Notes: generated from the sequence alone by a model not told the origin. Shown: positions 30,784 through 42,694, numbered from the stretch's first letter. The stretch is DNA of 64,000 bases from Mesotaenium endlicherianum (GCA_009602735.1 WELA01010100.1:325859-389858), one strand, 5' to 3'. Made by a program: numbers and translations.

Positions 30784-31920
30784 TCACGAAGAAGGCAGCG
30801 GGTTGCGGCTGAGGCCGTCAGCGTCCAGGTTCGTCGACCCTAGACGATGGTGCACGTCAAAGGTGTACTCCTGCAAGATGAGCGCCCACCGTGCGTACTT
30901 ACCTGTCAGGCGCTCCGATGTCATGAGCAACTTGAGTGGCTGATGGTCGGTGACCAAGCGGAAGTGGGTGCCGTAGAGATAGTGCCTGAAATGCACAATC
31001 GCCCATACTGCTGCCAGGCACTCCCCCTCATAGGAACCGTAGTTGCCCTCGGCACGATTGTTGCTGCGGCTGGCGTACGCTACCACATGCTCGAAGCCGT
31101 CATGCTCCTGCACCAGCACTGCTCCAAGCCCTGCCTGCGACCAGTCGATGTGGAGGATGAAGGGCTTCTAATAGTCAGGCCGCCGTAGTATTGGGGCGCT
31201 CACCAACAGCTCCTTGAGCTTGTCAAACGCCGCCTGCTGCTCTGGTCCCCATACATAGGCAACGCCCTTGCGTAGCAAGTCGTTGAGCGGCTTGGCCAGC
31301 TCGCTGAACCCAGGCATAAAGCGGCGATAGTAGTTGGCGATGCCAAGGAAGGCCCTCAATTGCGAGAGGTCGGTCGGCGGCGGGATGCCTGTGATGGTCA
31401 AGATCTTGGCCAGCTGAGGAGCCAAACCACTAGAAGATAGAAGATGCCCGAGGTACTCCACCTCCTGGGTCCCAAAGGTGCACTTGCCTGGATGACACTT
31501 GAGCTCAACGGTCTCCAAGCGGTCCAGGAGTGTAGTGATATGCGCCACGTGCTCCTCAAACGTCTCACTGAAGACGAGCATGTCATCGATGTAGCACCGA
31601 GCAAAGGAGAGCCATGCCAGCTCCTTCTCCATGACTCGTTGGAAGGTGGCAGGAGCGTTCTTCAAGCCGAAGGGCATGACCCTCCACTCGTAGAGACGCT
31701 GCGATCCCTAAAAAGCCGTCTTATGCTGGTCCTCCTCCGCAATGGGTATCTGGTTGAAGCCCTGCGTCAAATCCAGTACCGAGAACCAAGTACAAGCGCC
31801 GATGTTGTCGAAGATCTCGTCAGGGGTCGGATAGGGTATCTGTCCTCCTCAGTAACCTCGTTATGCTTACGATAGTCACCGCACATCCTCTTCTCAGACC
31901 AGTTCCCTTAGGCGTCCTTC
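30784..31920 (-). pseudogene. Reverse transcriptase and RNase H, copy 1
   Basis: RT motifs present are WSEKRMCGDYRK, CTWFSVLDLTQGFNQI, VMPFGLKNAPATFQRVM and the catalytic CYIDDMLVF. After RAFLGIANYYRRFMPGF comes RNase H with FILHIDWSQAGLGAVL, YEGECLAAVWAIVHFRHYL and VTDHQPL. In-frame stops occur at KKDA (TAA), TAF (TAG for TGG), PDY (TAG) and LPSS (TGA). Because the methyltransferase lies directly upstream in the same frame, it was probably made as part of the Pol polyprotein. Confidence 0.9.
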
Positions 31921-33654
31921 TTAGCTGGCATGACTGTGGGCGCAACGTAGGTAGAGGCAGACTCACGAATGAGCTGACACTCCTCTAGCTTGCTTGTCTG
32001 CGTGCTGATCAGGTCGTCCTCAAAGCGGCTGTAGCGGTAGCGCTTCTGGAAGATGGGCACGTCTGTCTGGGGGGGTATCCTCATAGGGTCGCCTGTGTAG
32101 CGCCCAATATCGTGCATGCCGCTGGCAAAGCTGGCACTGCGCCGTGCATCCAGCAATGCCGTTAGCTGAGCAGCCTGTGCCCCAGTGAGAGTCCCCCCAA
32201 GCTTCCAAGTAGGAACAGCTGGTGGTGGCTCCTGCGCTGCGACTGACGCCTCTTGCCCTGCTGCTGGCGTGATCTGTGGGGCAGCAAGCGTCACTTGTCC
32301 TGCAGCTGGCTGCGCTCGGCCTGCCTCGGGTGCCCTCTCCTCGGCAGCTGCAGCCATCTGTCCTGCACCACCTGTCGGCGGCGGAGAGCGTGGAAAAAGA
32401 AACGGGGAATGAAACTCCCTGGGTCGCTGTGAGGACTCTTGTCTCCTCCTGCCCCCCCCCAGCGAACCAGAACAAGGACCAGGACGCGGCGCAGGCGGCT
32501 GCTGGGAAGCTGGACCCTCGCGCTGGGAATGCCAGGTCGTACCAGGCGGGGCGCGGATGTCGCCGTCGAAATCTTGGTCCATGGCGTCGTAGGATTGGTC
32601 CATCTCAGGATGACGAGCCTGGGCGTAAAGGGGAGTCAGGGCCTGTGTCTGCAGGAGAAGCCACGTCAAGACGTTGGCATCGATAACCTGCCCAAGGAGA
32701 CGCACGCGGTTGACCTCGGTGATGGCGTCCACCTGTGTGAGGTGCGGAGGGAAGCCCATCGCACGCTCCATCTCCACGGCACGGGGTCGCTGGAACATGC
32801 CAGTCTCGAGGTCAATGATCATGCCGCGCTGGTCGCCCACGTAGGCCGCGCTGTTGTAGCAACTCACGAACGTAGGAAGCGCCCGCGTGACGTCGTGGAG
32901 GATCTCACACTGGAATTGAGAAGGATGCGGTAGGGCGACCTCGCGCTGGGCTAGGCGTGCCACGTCAAGGATGGAGTCAACGTTGCGCGTGTGGCGTGGA
33001 TGTGCGACCGCTAATGCCTCAAGCGTGCCTGGCATGGCCAGGTTGGTGAAGTAGGCGCGCACACGATGCGCGAAGGAACCGATCTGAGCGGCGTCGATGA
33101 CTGCCTCACGATCGACGTAGCTGCTGCAGAGGGAAAAGTCGGCGCTGACGTTGGGCTGAGAATTGTGGCGGACAACCACGTTCTCCAACACCCAGGCGAG
33201 CGTGTGCGGCGGCTGGCGGTCCTCAACCATGTTGAGGACGCGGAGCAGGTGCCAGAACAAGGTCGTACGCGGGTCACCGAGCGCGCCGCCCCGTCTTGCA
33301 ATGGAGAAGCCCTGGCACTTCCAGCCAGCAATGATGAGGTCGATGGGCCCGAGGCGCGTGATGTGTTTGGCGGTAATGTCGCGGATGTCCATGGCCAGTC
33401 AGTCTGGGCGCGGTAGAAGGCATGCTCAGGGAAGAGGTCTTGGAAACGCTAGTGGCATAAGGCCATCTGCCTGCGGGCGACTTGCTGCGCCTCGCCATCG
33501 GGGTCCACGTAGACGTACTGACGTACGGGGATGCCAACCTACAGGGTGGCCAACAACCCTGTTGCAATGCCGGCAAAGAGCTCGACAAGGACAATGCTGC
33601 CGGGACGCTCGTCGAGCTGTGCGGTGTAGATAGGCGTAGGAAGGGGGCGACAAC
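31908..33654 (-). pseudogene. DNMT3-like C5-cytosine methyltransferase domain of a retrotransposon, copy 1
   Basis: Motif I is VLVELFAGIATGL (cofactor binding) near 33580. Motif II is YVYVDPDGEAQQ. Motif III is DIRDITAKHI. Motif IV is DLIIAGWKCQGFSIARRGG, with the catalytic Cys near 33315. Motif VI is WVLENVVV. A DNMT3/DRM-like VIDAAQIGSFAHRVRAYFTN stands for motif VIII, and EMERAMGFPPH plus RLLGQVIDANVLTWLL give motifs IX-X. The IDA..AHR.RYF and EMER..GFP blocks are DNMT3-type rather than Dnmt1-type. Motif IV has Lys where PC is usual. A frameshift after motif II and a TAG split the frame, but 32640-33392 is open. A Pro/Gln-rich linker joins it to RT. The protein would add methyl groups to cytosine in DNA. 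Confidence 0.88.
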
Positions 33655-36010
33655 CCAGTGCGGGATCGCCGGCCTGCGCTAGCGGTGGATAGGAGCGCAG
33701 CAGACTGTGCTCATGGGGCGCCATGCGGAGGGCCGCCACTGCGAGCTCCGCGTAGTGGCGAGTAAGTCAAGGAATGCGCTCGAGCAGCGGCTGCGGGCGA
33801 GCCGTGCGAGAATGTGCCTGATAAGTGCGCCAGCGCGCACGCGCGTCCAGCAAGGCCTCCTCGGACACTGGGCGGGCCAGAGCCTGCGCGTCGCACACGC
33901 ACTGCTACTGCCACCGGTCCCTCGTCCTGTAGTCTGCGTGGTGTGAAGCGGCGTGGGCCAGCTGCTCTGTGGCGGTGCGCTGGGGCAGCTGGGAATGCTG
34001 ATCAAAGTACGAACGTTGACATTCGCAAAGATCCGCCTAAAGGGGCACTGTGCAGACGAAGCGCTCGTCCCAATGTGCTGCCTGTCGAGGACGGACGAGC
34101 TGACGTGGGGCGAGTTGGACTCGCGGGCGCAGCGGAGAGAGAGATGCGAGTCGGACGCGCTCCCACTGGCTGCGCTCCATGGGCCCTGCGCGTGTTGCGT
34201 GCGGATGAGGATGACGGTCGCGGGGGCGCACAGCGGTGCGGGCCACCTTATGAGGAGGTGACCCAGACGGCCCGTCGCCGGCTATGTGGCTGCGCGGGAC
34301 GGCGGCAGGCCAGCCATGCGGCGTCTGGTATAATGCATGGGCTGCAGTGGTGGAGGAAGACAGTGCGTCATGCTCGCGGGTGCAGAGATCGCGCGGACCG
34401 TCGTACGGCTGTGTGACTGAGCGCGGGCGCGTCTAGCGCAAAGGAGTGACCTCTCTCCCCTCGCAAAGAGGAGTGACCTCCCGTGCGTCTTTGAGAGTGT
34501 CGCGCAGAGGCGTGACCTCGCGGGCAGCCTTGGTATGCTCGCGGATCGGAGTGACCTCGCGTGCGCGCCGGTCTAGTGGCAGAGTGCGGCCTGCGAAGCG
34601 TAGAGCTGGCCCGGGGTAGGGAGAAGGACCTGTACGCCGAGGACCGAGGATGCTGGTCCTGGACACTGTCTGCTGCGCACGTCCGGCTCGCGGGTCGATG
34701 GCGGAGAAAGGAACCGTGGAGGCGGTGCTGGCAGAGGCGCGACCTGGCCAGCCTGTGCCCAAGCTGTTGCCAGCGAACAAGTGCGTGACGTCACGGCACT
34801 CGTTGCTAGTCGAACAGTCGTGCTGTATTGAACGACTAGGCCTGCCGGCGCATGGATGGGCTTGACGGGTATTGGCCGTGGTCTCGTGTGAGAGAGAATT
34901 GAAGCCGGGAGGCCCTGTAGGCTGGCGTTGGACGCGAGCTGTAGGCGTGGGCGGCGGTGGCTCTGCCGACGGCTGGGCTGCGGGCTCCTCTGCGGCCTCC
35001 TGGGACCACTCCTGCCACTCCTCCTCCTCGTTGCTCAATGACGCGTTGTTGGACCTGCCTGGGAACGCTGCCTGCCTCATGGCCTCATCCTCAAACGTGG
35101 TAGTGCGTGGCCATGAGTCGCCTGTCCTGTGCGACGGTGCGGGTGAGGGCGACTGGGAGGCCATGCGGTAATGGATGGCGACCCCCACAGGCACGTCATG
35201 CTGTACGCGGACGTGTGATCTCAAGGAGGGTCCGCTCGTTGCAAAAGACCGTGGCTGAGGTATGGCTGCTGCAACTATCGCTGCGTCATGAGCGTGCGCT
35301 GCAGCAGTAAGAGCAGCCGAGGCAATGGCGTGTGCCTCGACGGCGTCTGCCGCCATCCGACGCATCATGGCGTTATGCGCGGCGTAGATCCGCACTATCT
35401 CTTTGGCTTGGGCGGCCGGAGCGTCAGCCTGCTCCTGGGGCGTGAGGTGGAGCTCGGCACCAGACAGCTCGGGATCCTCCTCCTGCGTCTCCAGTAAGTC
35501 GGCGCCGACGGAGACCTCGTCATCCTCGGCTCCCCCCTTATCGGTCTGAACCACAAACCGACCGTTGTCCAGCGCCATGAAGCCGTAGAGGGCAGACTCA
35601 GCTGAGCAACGATCCAAAATGTCAAGTGGCACAGATGCAGTGCGGGTCCCCCCTGACTGCCAGTCGGGTCGATAGAAGACCCGCTCCACCCAGTTATCCA
35701 CTGCGGCGCCGATAGGAAAGAGCACGTTCTGGCCAAGGAGCACGTCAAAGGTCTCGAAGCGAGTGACCAACGCATGCCGGTGGATGGTCGTCTCATCCGG
35801 AGTGCCGGGCCGAAAGGTGAAGCAAAGGGCCAGACGCTTGCGCCCGGTGACGGTCTCGGACGTGCCGGCAGCGGTGTTGATCCGCGTATGCGAATCCTCT
35901 AGGTCGGCTGACGAGAGGCCCAGCTGGCGGAAGTAGCGCAGGCTGATGAGGACTGGCTAGGCGCCAGTGTCGAACATGATGCGCTGCGGGGCCCGCGTGT
36001 TGATCAGCAC
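33655..36010 (-). pseudogene. Aspartic protease and post-protease linker, copy 1
   Basis: The protease active site IMFDTGA with VLISLRYFRQLGL lies near 35970, broken by a TAG after DTGA. The second part, ETFDVLLGQNVLFPIGAAVDNW, is open. A long Ala/Glu-rich linker follows to 34433 and contains four EVTPLR-type repeats (34433-34570). After a stop comes a basic Arg-rich segment (APRQLVRPRQAAHWDERFVC) leading to the methyltransferase. The linker has no fold that I recognise. Confidence 0.75.
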
Positions 36011-39000
36011 GATGCCCTGCAAATTATCCAAAACGCTGCGTTAGGCGTGCTGATCATCTTGCGCTCATGCGCAGGTCGCGCGGGTGCGGAGAGCACCGCG
36101 GCCGTCGCGTCTGACATTGGCCTGCCGTCAGAGGCGCGCTGGCTGGCCCTGCGCGACTGGAGCAGTAGCTGGGTCGCCTGCCGTGTGGCTTCCATTGACA
36201 CGCCAAGCTCCGCAAAGGAGACTGCGGGCATGCGGTGAAGCGGGATGACCTTGGCACTGAGCTGCACCGTGGTCATCGGCGAGGCCATCGCGTGAGGCGC
36301 GAAGGCCGCTGGCGCTGCTGGCGTGTCCAGCACGCGGAACAAGCGGGGCAGACGCGGCGCCTCCTCCGTGCGACGCCCTTGATCCGGCCCGGCGCGCTTC
36401 TGTGCCATCGCTGGGCGTCCGGCTGCCACCAAAGCGTGCTTGCGCCGTGCGCTGCCGTCTGCTGTGCGGCCTCCAAGTGGCATTGTGCGTGCGCAGCAGG
36501 CCAGAATGGGGCCGCACGCGGCTGCAACAGCAGGCGCAGCCGCTTGGACAGCCAGTAGACGAGCGGCTGGCACACTTGGCGCTGGCGTACCTGGCGCTGG
36601 TGCTCCCAGCGCGGACGCACCTGGCGCTGGCGCACCTGGCGCTGGCGCGCTCGGCGCAGGCGCACTTGGCGCTGGCGTCGTGGGGGTGGCAAGAGCGAGT
36701 GCGGCCGCTCCTAAGCATGCCTGCGCAGTCGCCGGCGCAGGTGCCAGGCATGCTGACTCAGCCGTCGCTGCTGGCGCTGCCTCGGCGACCGGAAGGCCGC
36801 CAGGTGGCGCTGGTCCACCTGGCACTTGCGCCGTGAGATGCGCTGGCTTGGGTCCTCCTGCAGCTGGCGCCTTGGCAAACGCTGGTGCCTTCGTCGGGGC
36901 GGCTGAGAATACCAGCGCCGCTTCGGCCGCAGGCGCTTCGGCTGCTGGCATGAACGCCGGAGCTGGCGCAGGCTTGGCTGCTAGCAGCCTGACAAGTGGC
37001 GCTTCGAGGACGCCGCTGGGCCTGCCAGGTTGCGTCGCCCGACCGGGGCCGGTGTCGGTATCGACTGCCCCAAGCAAGGCACATGGCGCCCTCCAGGTAG
37101 CGTGCATGCTCGCTAGGACCCTCGCCACGCTTATCGTGTAGGACCGAGGTTTTCGTGCGCAGCCAAGGTTTAAGCCCTGGCTCTGCGCAGCAGTGTGCGC
37201 GCCGTCGCAGCTTCGAACGGAGATGCAACCGCACAGCGCGACCAAAGATGTTGCCCCCTGACTTGGGATGACAGTCGAGGCTGCCAGATCTGCGCTGGCT
37301 GGACCGTACTGCGTGCGCGTGCCAAATGGCGGCATGTGTGCGCAGCTGCTGTACGCAGCGGCTGCCGTGGCTGCCGTGAGGTGGTCGCGTGGCTGGTTGC
37401 AGCCGCGTGGCTGGTTGCTGAGCGAGCCTCGCAGTGCGGTGCGCGGCGTGTGCGGGCGTGTGCAAGCATGCGCAGGTGTGCAGCTGCCGTCAGGCAAAGT
37501 CTCGCCAGCCTTGCACGTGTCAGGTGCGACGGCTGCTGGCGCGGCTGCCAGGACTGGCGCAGGTGCGGTTGCTGGGAGGCTGCCAAGTGGCGCCTCCCAA
37601 TTGCCCCTGGGGTTGCGGGGAGCGTGGCCGGTCCGGCATCAAGGTTCGTGTCGGCCGCCTCGGGCGCCGCTCGTGACGCCCTCCCCCTGGCGCGTGCGTA
37701 CGCCGAGGCCCCCATAGCGCGAATTGCATCTGCGCGGGGGTTTTGTGCGCAGCCAGGGTTTAAGCCCTGGCTTTGCGCAACCGTGATCGTGCCATCGGCG
37801 CTCCGCCCGACGGTCTGGCCGCACAACGTAGTCAGGGATGCCCCCCCTTGACTAGGAATGGTGATTGCAACCGCCGGATCTGCGCTGGCCGTGCCGGACT
37901 GCGTGCGCGCGCCACGTGGAAGAACGTGTGCGCAGCTGGCGTGCGCAGCTGCTGCTGTGGCTGCCGGGCTACGGTCCTATAGCTGGCTGCCCGGCAAGCC
38001 TCGCGCCGCCGTGTGCGGCGTGAGTGTACGCGTGAGTGTGAAAGTGTGCGCGTGGCTGACGACGGGAGCGACACGGCCTGCCGGACACATGGCAAGTGTC
38101 GGCGCCTGCTGGACCCTGCTGCTTGCAGCAGCCAGCAGGGGGCAATCATCCCGACGTTGCCGACTGGTGCGTAGATCTGCGCACGGGCTGGCGACGCGTA
38201 GAGCGAGGGGCGCTGCAGCCGTGTGTGCTGCAGTAGTGGTACTTAGCTGGCGAGCGCGCCCCGTCGCGACAGCTGTTGCTGCGCAGACTGCCGAAGGCAC
38301 TGCTGGCGTCAGCACGGCGGCACAGGCCAGCGGGGCTGCTGAAGCCTGCGGCTGTGGTGGCGTGTGTGCCAGACCGTCAAGGGGCGCGTCGGGAGCTGCA
38401 GCGTTTGTGACGCAGGGTAGCGGGACCGCATGAGCCTGCAGCCTGCCATTTGGCAGCCCGACCGGACAAGTGCAGTGGCTGCTGACGGACATCAGCGCAG
38501 AGTGCGCAGGTCTGGCAGAAGCGTCTGCGCATACGTCTGCGGCGTTGGTCGCTGTAGCTCTGTCAAGGGGTGGGCGCGTGCGAGGCTGCAGCACTGCTGT
38601 AGCGCCAGGTGCCAACCTCTGGGGCTGCTACGTGTTGGCGTCGTGAAAGTGCGCAGGGGCTGCGCAGATGCCAGCTGTCGGAGCTGGAGCGTCGGACGGC
38701 GGGACGCGTGCGAAGAGGGCTCCGCACGCGTCGTAACTGTCGGTGGCGACGAGACCTCGGAGTCTGGCGATCTCGGCATTGGCCTCTACAAGGGCGTCGC
38801 TGACGTCGTCAAAATTGTAGTAATCAATTCTGGGAGTCAGTGCGGCGTCCATCGTGGCCGTGGCTGCCGTCATCGAGGGGCGTCCACCCGTGCGAGGGTT
38901 ACGCATGCCCCGAAGTCATGCTGCGGGCGCAGGGTCGTCACGAGCGCGTCCGTTCTCAACGTCGCGCTTCTTCTGCAGGCATACCATCTGTAGGTGGCCG

Positions 39001-39030
39001 GCCTTGCCACAGTAGGTACAGTCACCGGGC
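36011..39030 (-). pseudogene. Ala/Pro-rich linker between gag and protease, copy 1
   Basis: A GC-rich stretch encodes low-complexity Ala/Pro/Thr (for example APSAPAPSAPAPGAPAPG near 36650). A conserved opening (TMDAALTPRIDYYNFDDV, ALVEANAEIARLRGLVA) is shared with copy 2. A block of about 590 bp occurs twice, with matching landmarks at 37158 and 37749. Long open frames on the other strand are by-products of the base composition. Confidence 0.7.
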
Positions 39031-39884
39031 TTGCCATTCTACGCAATAGTGCAGTTCTGGCGAGAGTGGCCCGTCTTCCCGCAAGACCAACAGGGGTCGC
39101 TCGTTGTGGCGGCCATGGAAATGCGGCCACGCGGAGCCCCGCGCTGCTGGGTCTGCTGGGGCATCTGAGAGCGCGGGGGCTGCTGCTGCTGCTGAAGCTG
39201 GCGAGCCGGAGCTGGGCGCATCGTCGTGGATGGCAGCACCGAAGACTCCTGGCGTACGCCCGTGGATGCGAGGCCTACACGGTTGCTAATGTTGCTCCGT
39301 GCGGCGGCCAAGCTCTATTTCTTGACTGAGAGGTAAGCGTCCTCCAGCGAGTACTCGGAGCCAATGTGGTAGATGAGAGAAGCCATGGCTCGCTCCCTCA
39401 AACGTGGCTCTACGGCGCGCAAGAAGATTTCCGCTGCCTCCCGGTCGGTGACGATGCCAACGTCTCGGCAAAGGTGCGTCAAACGGTGGTACATCATGCG
39501 AATCGTCTCATTCTTGCGACGGAAGAAGTGGTGCAGCTCGTACACCTTCTCTTTGGTCGCGGCCTGGAACTCCTTCCTGAGGACGTCCCAGAAGGCCTTA
39601 ACCGGATCAGCGAGGGAGATCTCCACGGGGGTTTCCCCCACAAGCTCTGTGCGTACGTAGATCTCGTCACCCTTCTCACGGAATGTGTCACGGGCCTCGT
39701 GGAGGAGATAGCGCATGAGCGTATAGAACACGTCACGCTTAGTGAGCGCGGGCGTCTTAAGCCTTGCGGTCACAAACTCAGCCTCGAACTCTGAGATTGT
39801 GTCTTCCATATCACAGGTTCCTGGCCTGCCGCTGAAGCGGAAGAGGGAGGACCTGTCGGTCTTGACCTCGTGGTCACCTGCCAT
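39031..39884 (-). pseudogene. gag with capsid and two CCHC knuckles, copy 1
   Basis: The probable start is MAGDHEVKTDRSSLF (ATG at 39884). The capsid part is of Ty3 type: FYTLMRYLLHEARDTF, AFWDVLRKEFQAATKEKVYELHHFF, RRKNETIRMMYHRL. A frameshift near 39315 leads to the nucleocapsid region with CWSCGKTGHSRQNC and CTYCGKAGHLQMVC (CX2CX4HX4C). A TAG separates the two knuckles where copy 2 has CAG. It would package the element RNA in cytoplasmic particles. Confidence 0.88.
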
Positions 39885-39916
39885 GGGATACCAAGAATCG
39901 TGGTGAGCCCACTGGG

Positions 39917-40789
39917 TGACTTTGCTCACCACTTGTGAAGTTCTTCTAGTGATTGGAAGGCAGCAAGGCTTGCTCTTCACAAGAGAGAGACTAAGTGGTC
40001 TTGAAAACACAAGAGATAAAAGTGTAAGCTTTACTGATAATCTCTGTGACTTACAACTGGCATAATGGGACTTCTAAAAAAGATGTTCCTCTAGGGACAT
40101 CTCTAGCACTTATACTCCTGGAAACAAGGCGTTGTGTGCGGCGGATCCAATGCATGTAGTCACTCTAGGAGGCTCTCCTATGTCCACTAATGTGTACAAG
40201 GCATGTACTAGCACTCCTATAGGCTAAGCATAACTCAAACCAATCAAAGCAAAGCACGTAGAATATGCTAAGTGTCTCTCATTGGTGGAGCTTACCTTGG
40301 GTAGTTCTACCTAGATAGCACCTCAAAATTGAATCTGGAACTTGAGGAAGCTTCCTCTAGGAGTAGGTGATGCAGTCACCAAGTTATAGCCTCAATGATG
40401 CACTTATATTATGGAAATGCAAGACTTATGTAGTCTAAAGGGCTTGCGGATTTGTGCGCACAAAGCTAGGGGTCCTTGGGGTCACGAATAGTCAACATTG
40501 TCACCTTTGGGTGCATGGAGTCACAAGTTGGCCATTTGGTGTAGTTTCGCTAGGTGCCGAAAGGAGTGCGGACTAGATCGCATCTATCTCGCTCGATAAT
40601 TACCAAATGACGCGAAACCGGTGCCATTCGGAAGATGCTTCGACGCGCTACACTTTGGTGACTCGGAAATCTAGAGAAGGTCAACATATGGATGCATAAA
40701 GTCAATGCAAAGTTGGTCTTCCTAGGTTGATGGTTCACACCCGTAGAGCTTGGTTTTGTGCGTCAACCTCAACTTAATAAATCATGACA
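39917..40789 (-). repeat. 5' LTR of methyltransferase retroelement copy 1 (short form)
   Basis: It starts TGTCATGATTTATT at 40789 and is collinear with 28089-28961. It lacks the last ~270 bp of the 3' LTR before the leader and gag. Confidence 0.8.
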
Positions 40790-40793
40790 CATC

Positions 40794-41291
40794 TCCAAGG
40801 AATATTTATCTATTCCCTTGGGTGACAGTAGGCAGCCTTAGCCGCTTAAGTAAGTCCTTATGGATAAAAGTATGTGACGCCCCTCCGTCAACAAATGGCC
40901 TCACCTTCCTACCTGCAATCATGCAATGCAGTAGGATAAGGGGAACTATCTTTTCCTGACTTTCGCATTGTTCTCCTGACTTAGCAAAGAAATGTTGGCC
41001 ATCAGGTGGAACAAGAGCATCCAGAGTGTGCACTCTCTGGATGTCTATATTGCTGATGATCTCCTTTATCTGGTTGTCAGGCATGCATAGTGAATCCAGT
41101 TCAGCAGGACCCATAATACCTGCTACGAGGGCAGCTAGTGACGACTCACTATCTCTAGCATCCTTACAGTCAGTAGACTGGATTACTGACTGTTGCTGTC
41201 TTTTAAAGGCTGGTCTTTTCTCTCGACCTTCAGAAGGTGCTTGACTAGACACTGTTCTCTGTAGTGGCCCAACTGCTGACAATGGTAGCAA
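40794..41291 (-). pseudogene. Aspartic protease N-terminal part (chromovirus A)
   Basis: PFVDGGASHTFIHKDLLKRL carries the active-site Asp (DGGAS variant of DTGAS). The frame overlaps the gag end at 41183-41291, which suggests frameshifting or a separate pol frame. It is cut by the insertion at 40790 and continues at 27810 with [16 protein letters not shown]. Confidence 0.88.
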
Positions 41292-42660
41292 ATGGATTTT
41301 GATGAGGCTGGTCTTGGCTTAGTCCTACCATCACCTCTTCCATAGCCGCCTCGAGAGAAACCACCTCTCCCTCTAGAGTGCATAGCATTGTACTCATACC
41401 CATATTCATCACCCTGATCATCCTCAGACTGGTCTCCTTCAATTGCATTGTAGGAACCGTGGGGCTTTTTGACAATCTTACACACCAAAGCATTACTCTG
41501 GCGCTTGTGATTGAACTGCCGCTGATCCCAAGCATCAGCATCCTGGATCAAGTCAGCCAGTTTCTCATACTTCTTCTCAGCAAAATGACCAGAGACTTCG
41601 GATTTCAAGCCATACCTGAAGTATGCTATCCTATACCGTTCTGGCAAGTCTGGCTGTTTCATCATGTTCTCCAGGAACTTTTGAGCAAACTCAGCAACTG
41701 AAGTGGTCTGCTTCAGTGTCAGAGAGATCATCGCATAGATAGCTTTCTCCTGCTGGTTGATGATGTCAAACTTCTCATGCAACTTCTCGACAAACTCTAC
41801 CCACATAGGGTCACCGAGATCCTGAGCCTTACGCTCGCCTTTCCAGTAAAGCCACCAGTCTGCGGCACTGCCTTTCAGTAGCACACCCGTGTGCCTGACC
41901 TTCTCGTAATCTTGCACTTCTGGGTAGTTCTCCAGCCACTGCTCAACATCCGCGAGAAACTTGATCAGGTAATATTTTTTATTTCCCTCAGGATCATAGT
42001 CCTGGGGAGGTTTGGCTTGGGCTTACTAGGCCCTCTGCCACCACCACCAGTGGTTTGAGAACCCAGTTGGTCTTTGTCCCGCAGTAGAGACATTATGATT
42101 CTTTTGTCCTCCTGTGGAGACTGATACATGGTCGCCATTTGCGACTGCATTTGAACAAACAATGCTCCCAAGTCTACACTCTGAGGTGGGAGTCTAGCAA
42201 ATGCAGCAGCAGCAATGGCATCTACTCGCTGAGTAGTGTCTTCAACAGTCCCTCTCGCTCCTGCAGCAGCAATTCCTGCCGCATTCAGCCGGTCACAAAT
42301 TTGACCTAGGGGTATATTGAGTTGTACAGCAGGAGGTGGGTTCAGAACATTGGCCCTTGATGCCATAAGTTCTTCGACAGTGCGCTCGTCAGTTGGCTGT
42401 CCTTCCCTCCTTTCTGTATCTTCAGCGGCTTTTGCTAATTGTTCAGCTTCTAATCTGGCTCTCTCCTCCTCAGCTTGCTGTGCTGCGACTGCGGCAATAG
42501 CAGCTGCCTCCATTGCAACCTCTCTAGCTGCAATATCTGCCACTCCTTCGGAATAGGTACGGGTTCTCGCTACATGGCTTTCCGCCTGATTTTTGACAAT
42601 CTCGTTATCCTGGTTCTCCATGTCTCGGGAGTTGCTAGTTTGAGACCTTGTCCTTACCAT
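41183..42660 (-). pseudogene. gag of chromovirus A
   Basis: It starts MVRTRSQTSNSRDMEN, then an Ala/Glu-rich coiled coil (AAAIAAVAAQQAEEERARLE). A capsid-like domain follows (YLIKFLADVEQWLENYPE, GVLLKGSAADWWLYWKGE, ISLTLKQTTSVAEFAQKF), then an RGG-rich basic stretch and one CCHC knuckle (CYHCQQLGHYREQC). A one-base frameshift near 42000 (PKPNLPR, then PQDYDPEG in another frame) breaks it. Its relative at 204-802 has the same layout. Confidence 0.9.
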
Positions 42661-42679
42661 ACAAAGAAGACTCTGATAA

Positions 42680-42693
42680 CTGCTCCGATACCA
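42680..42693 (-). promoter_or_regulatory. Primer binding site of chromovirus A
   Basis: The minus strand reads TGGTATCGGAGCAG, one base after the 5' LTR end. It is close to the initiator tRNA-Met site TGGTATCAGAGC. Confidence 0.8.
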
Positions 42694-42694
42694 C

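Larger units (their letters stand above)
27811..40793 (-). mobile_element. Ty3/gypsy retrotransposon with DNMT3-like domain and PHD finger, copy 1
   Basis: The 12,975-bp element is flanked by CATC (27811-27814 and 40790-40793) and inserted in the protease of chromovirus A. The order on the minus strand is 5' LTR, gag with two CCHC knuckles, Ala/Pro-rich linker, protease, linker, DNMT3-like methyltransferase, RT, RNase H, integrase, PHD finger, polypurine tract, 3' LTR. Stops and frameshifts in several genes show that it is inactive. The plus-strand sister is at 44716-55743. Confidence 0.92.

Noticed and set aside
31908-33654. Host methyltransferase gene with retroelements inserted around it
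   Set aside because: The same domain occurs at the same position and frame context in two copies at different target sites, so it belongs to the element.
36004-38993. Long plus-strand frames opposite the Ala/Pro-rich linker of copy 1 (for example 36440-37141, 37195-37851)
   Set aside because: High GC content makes all frames open. The minus strand fits the retroelement order and is shared with copy 2; the plus-strand frames are shadows.
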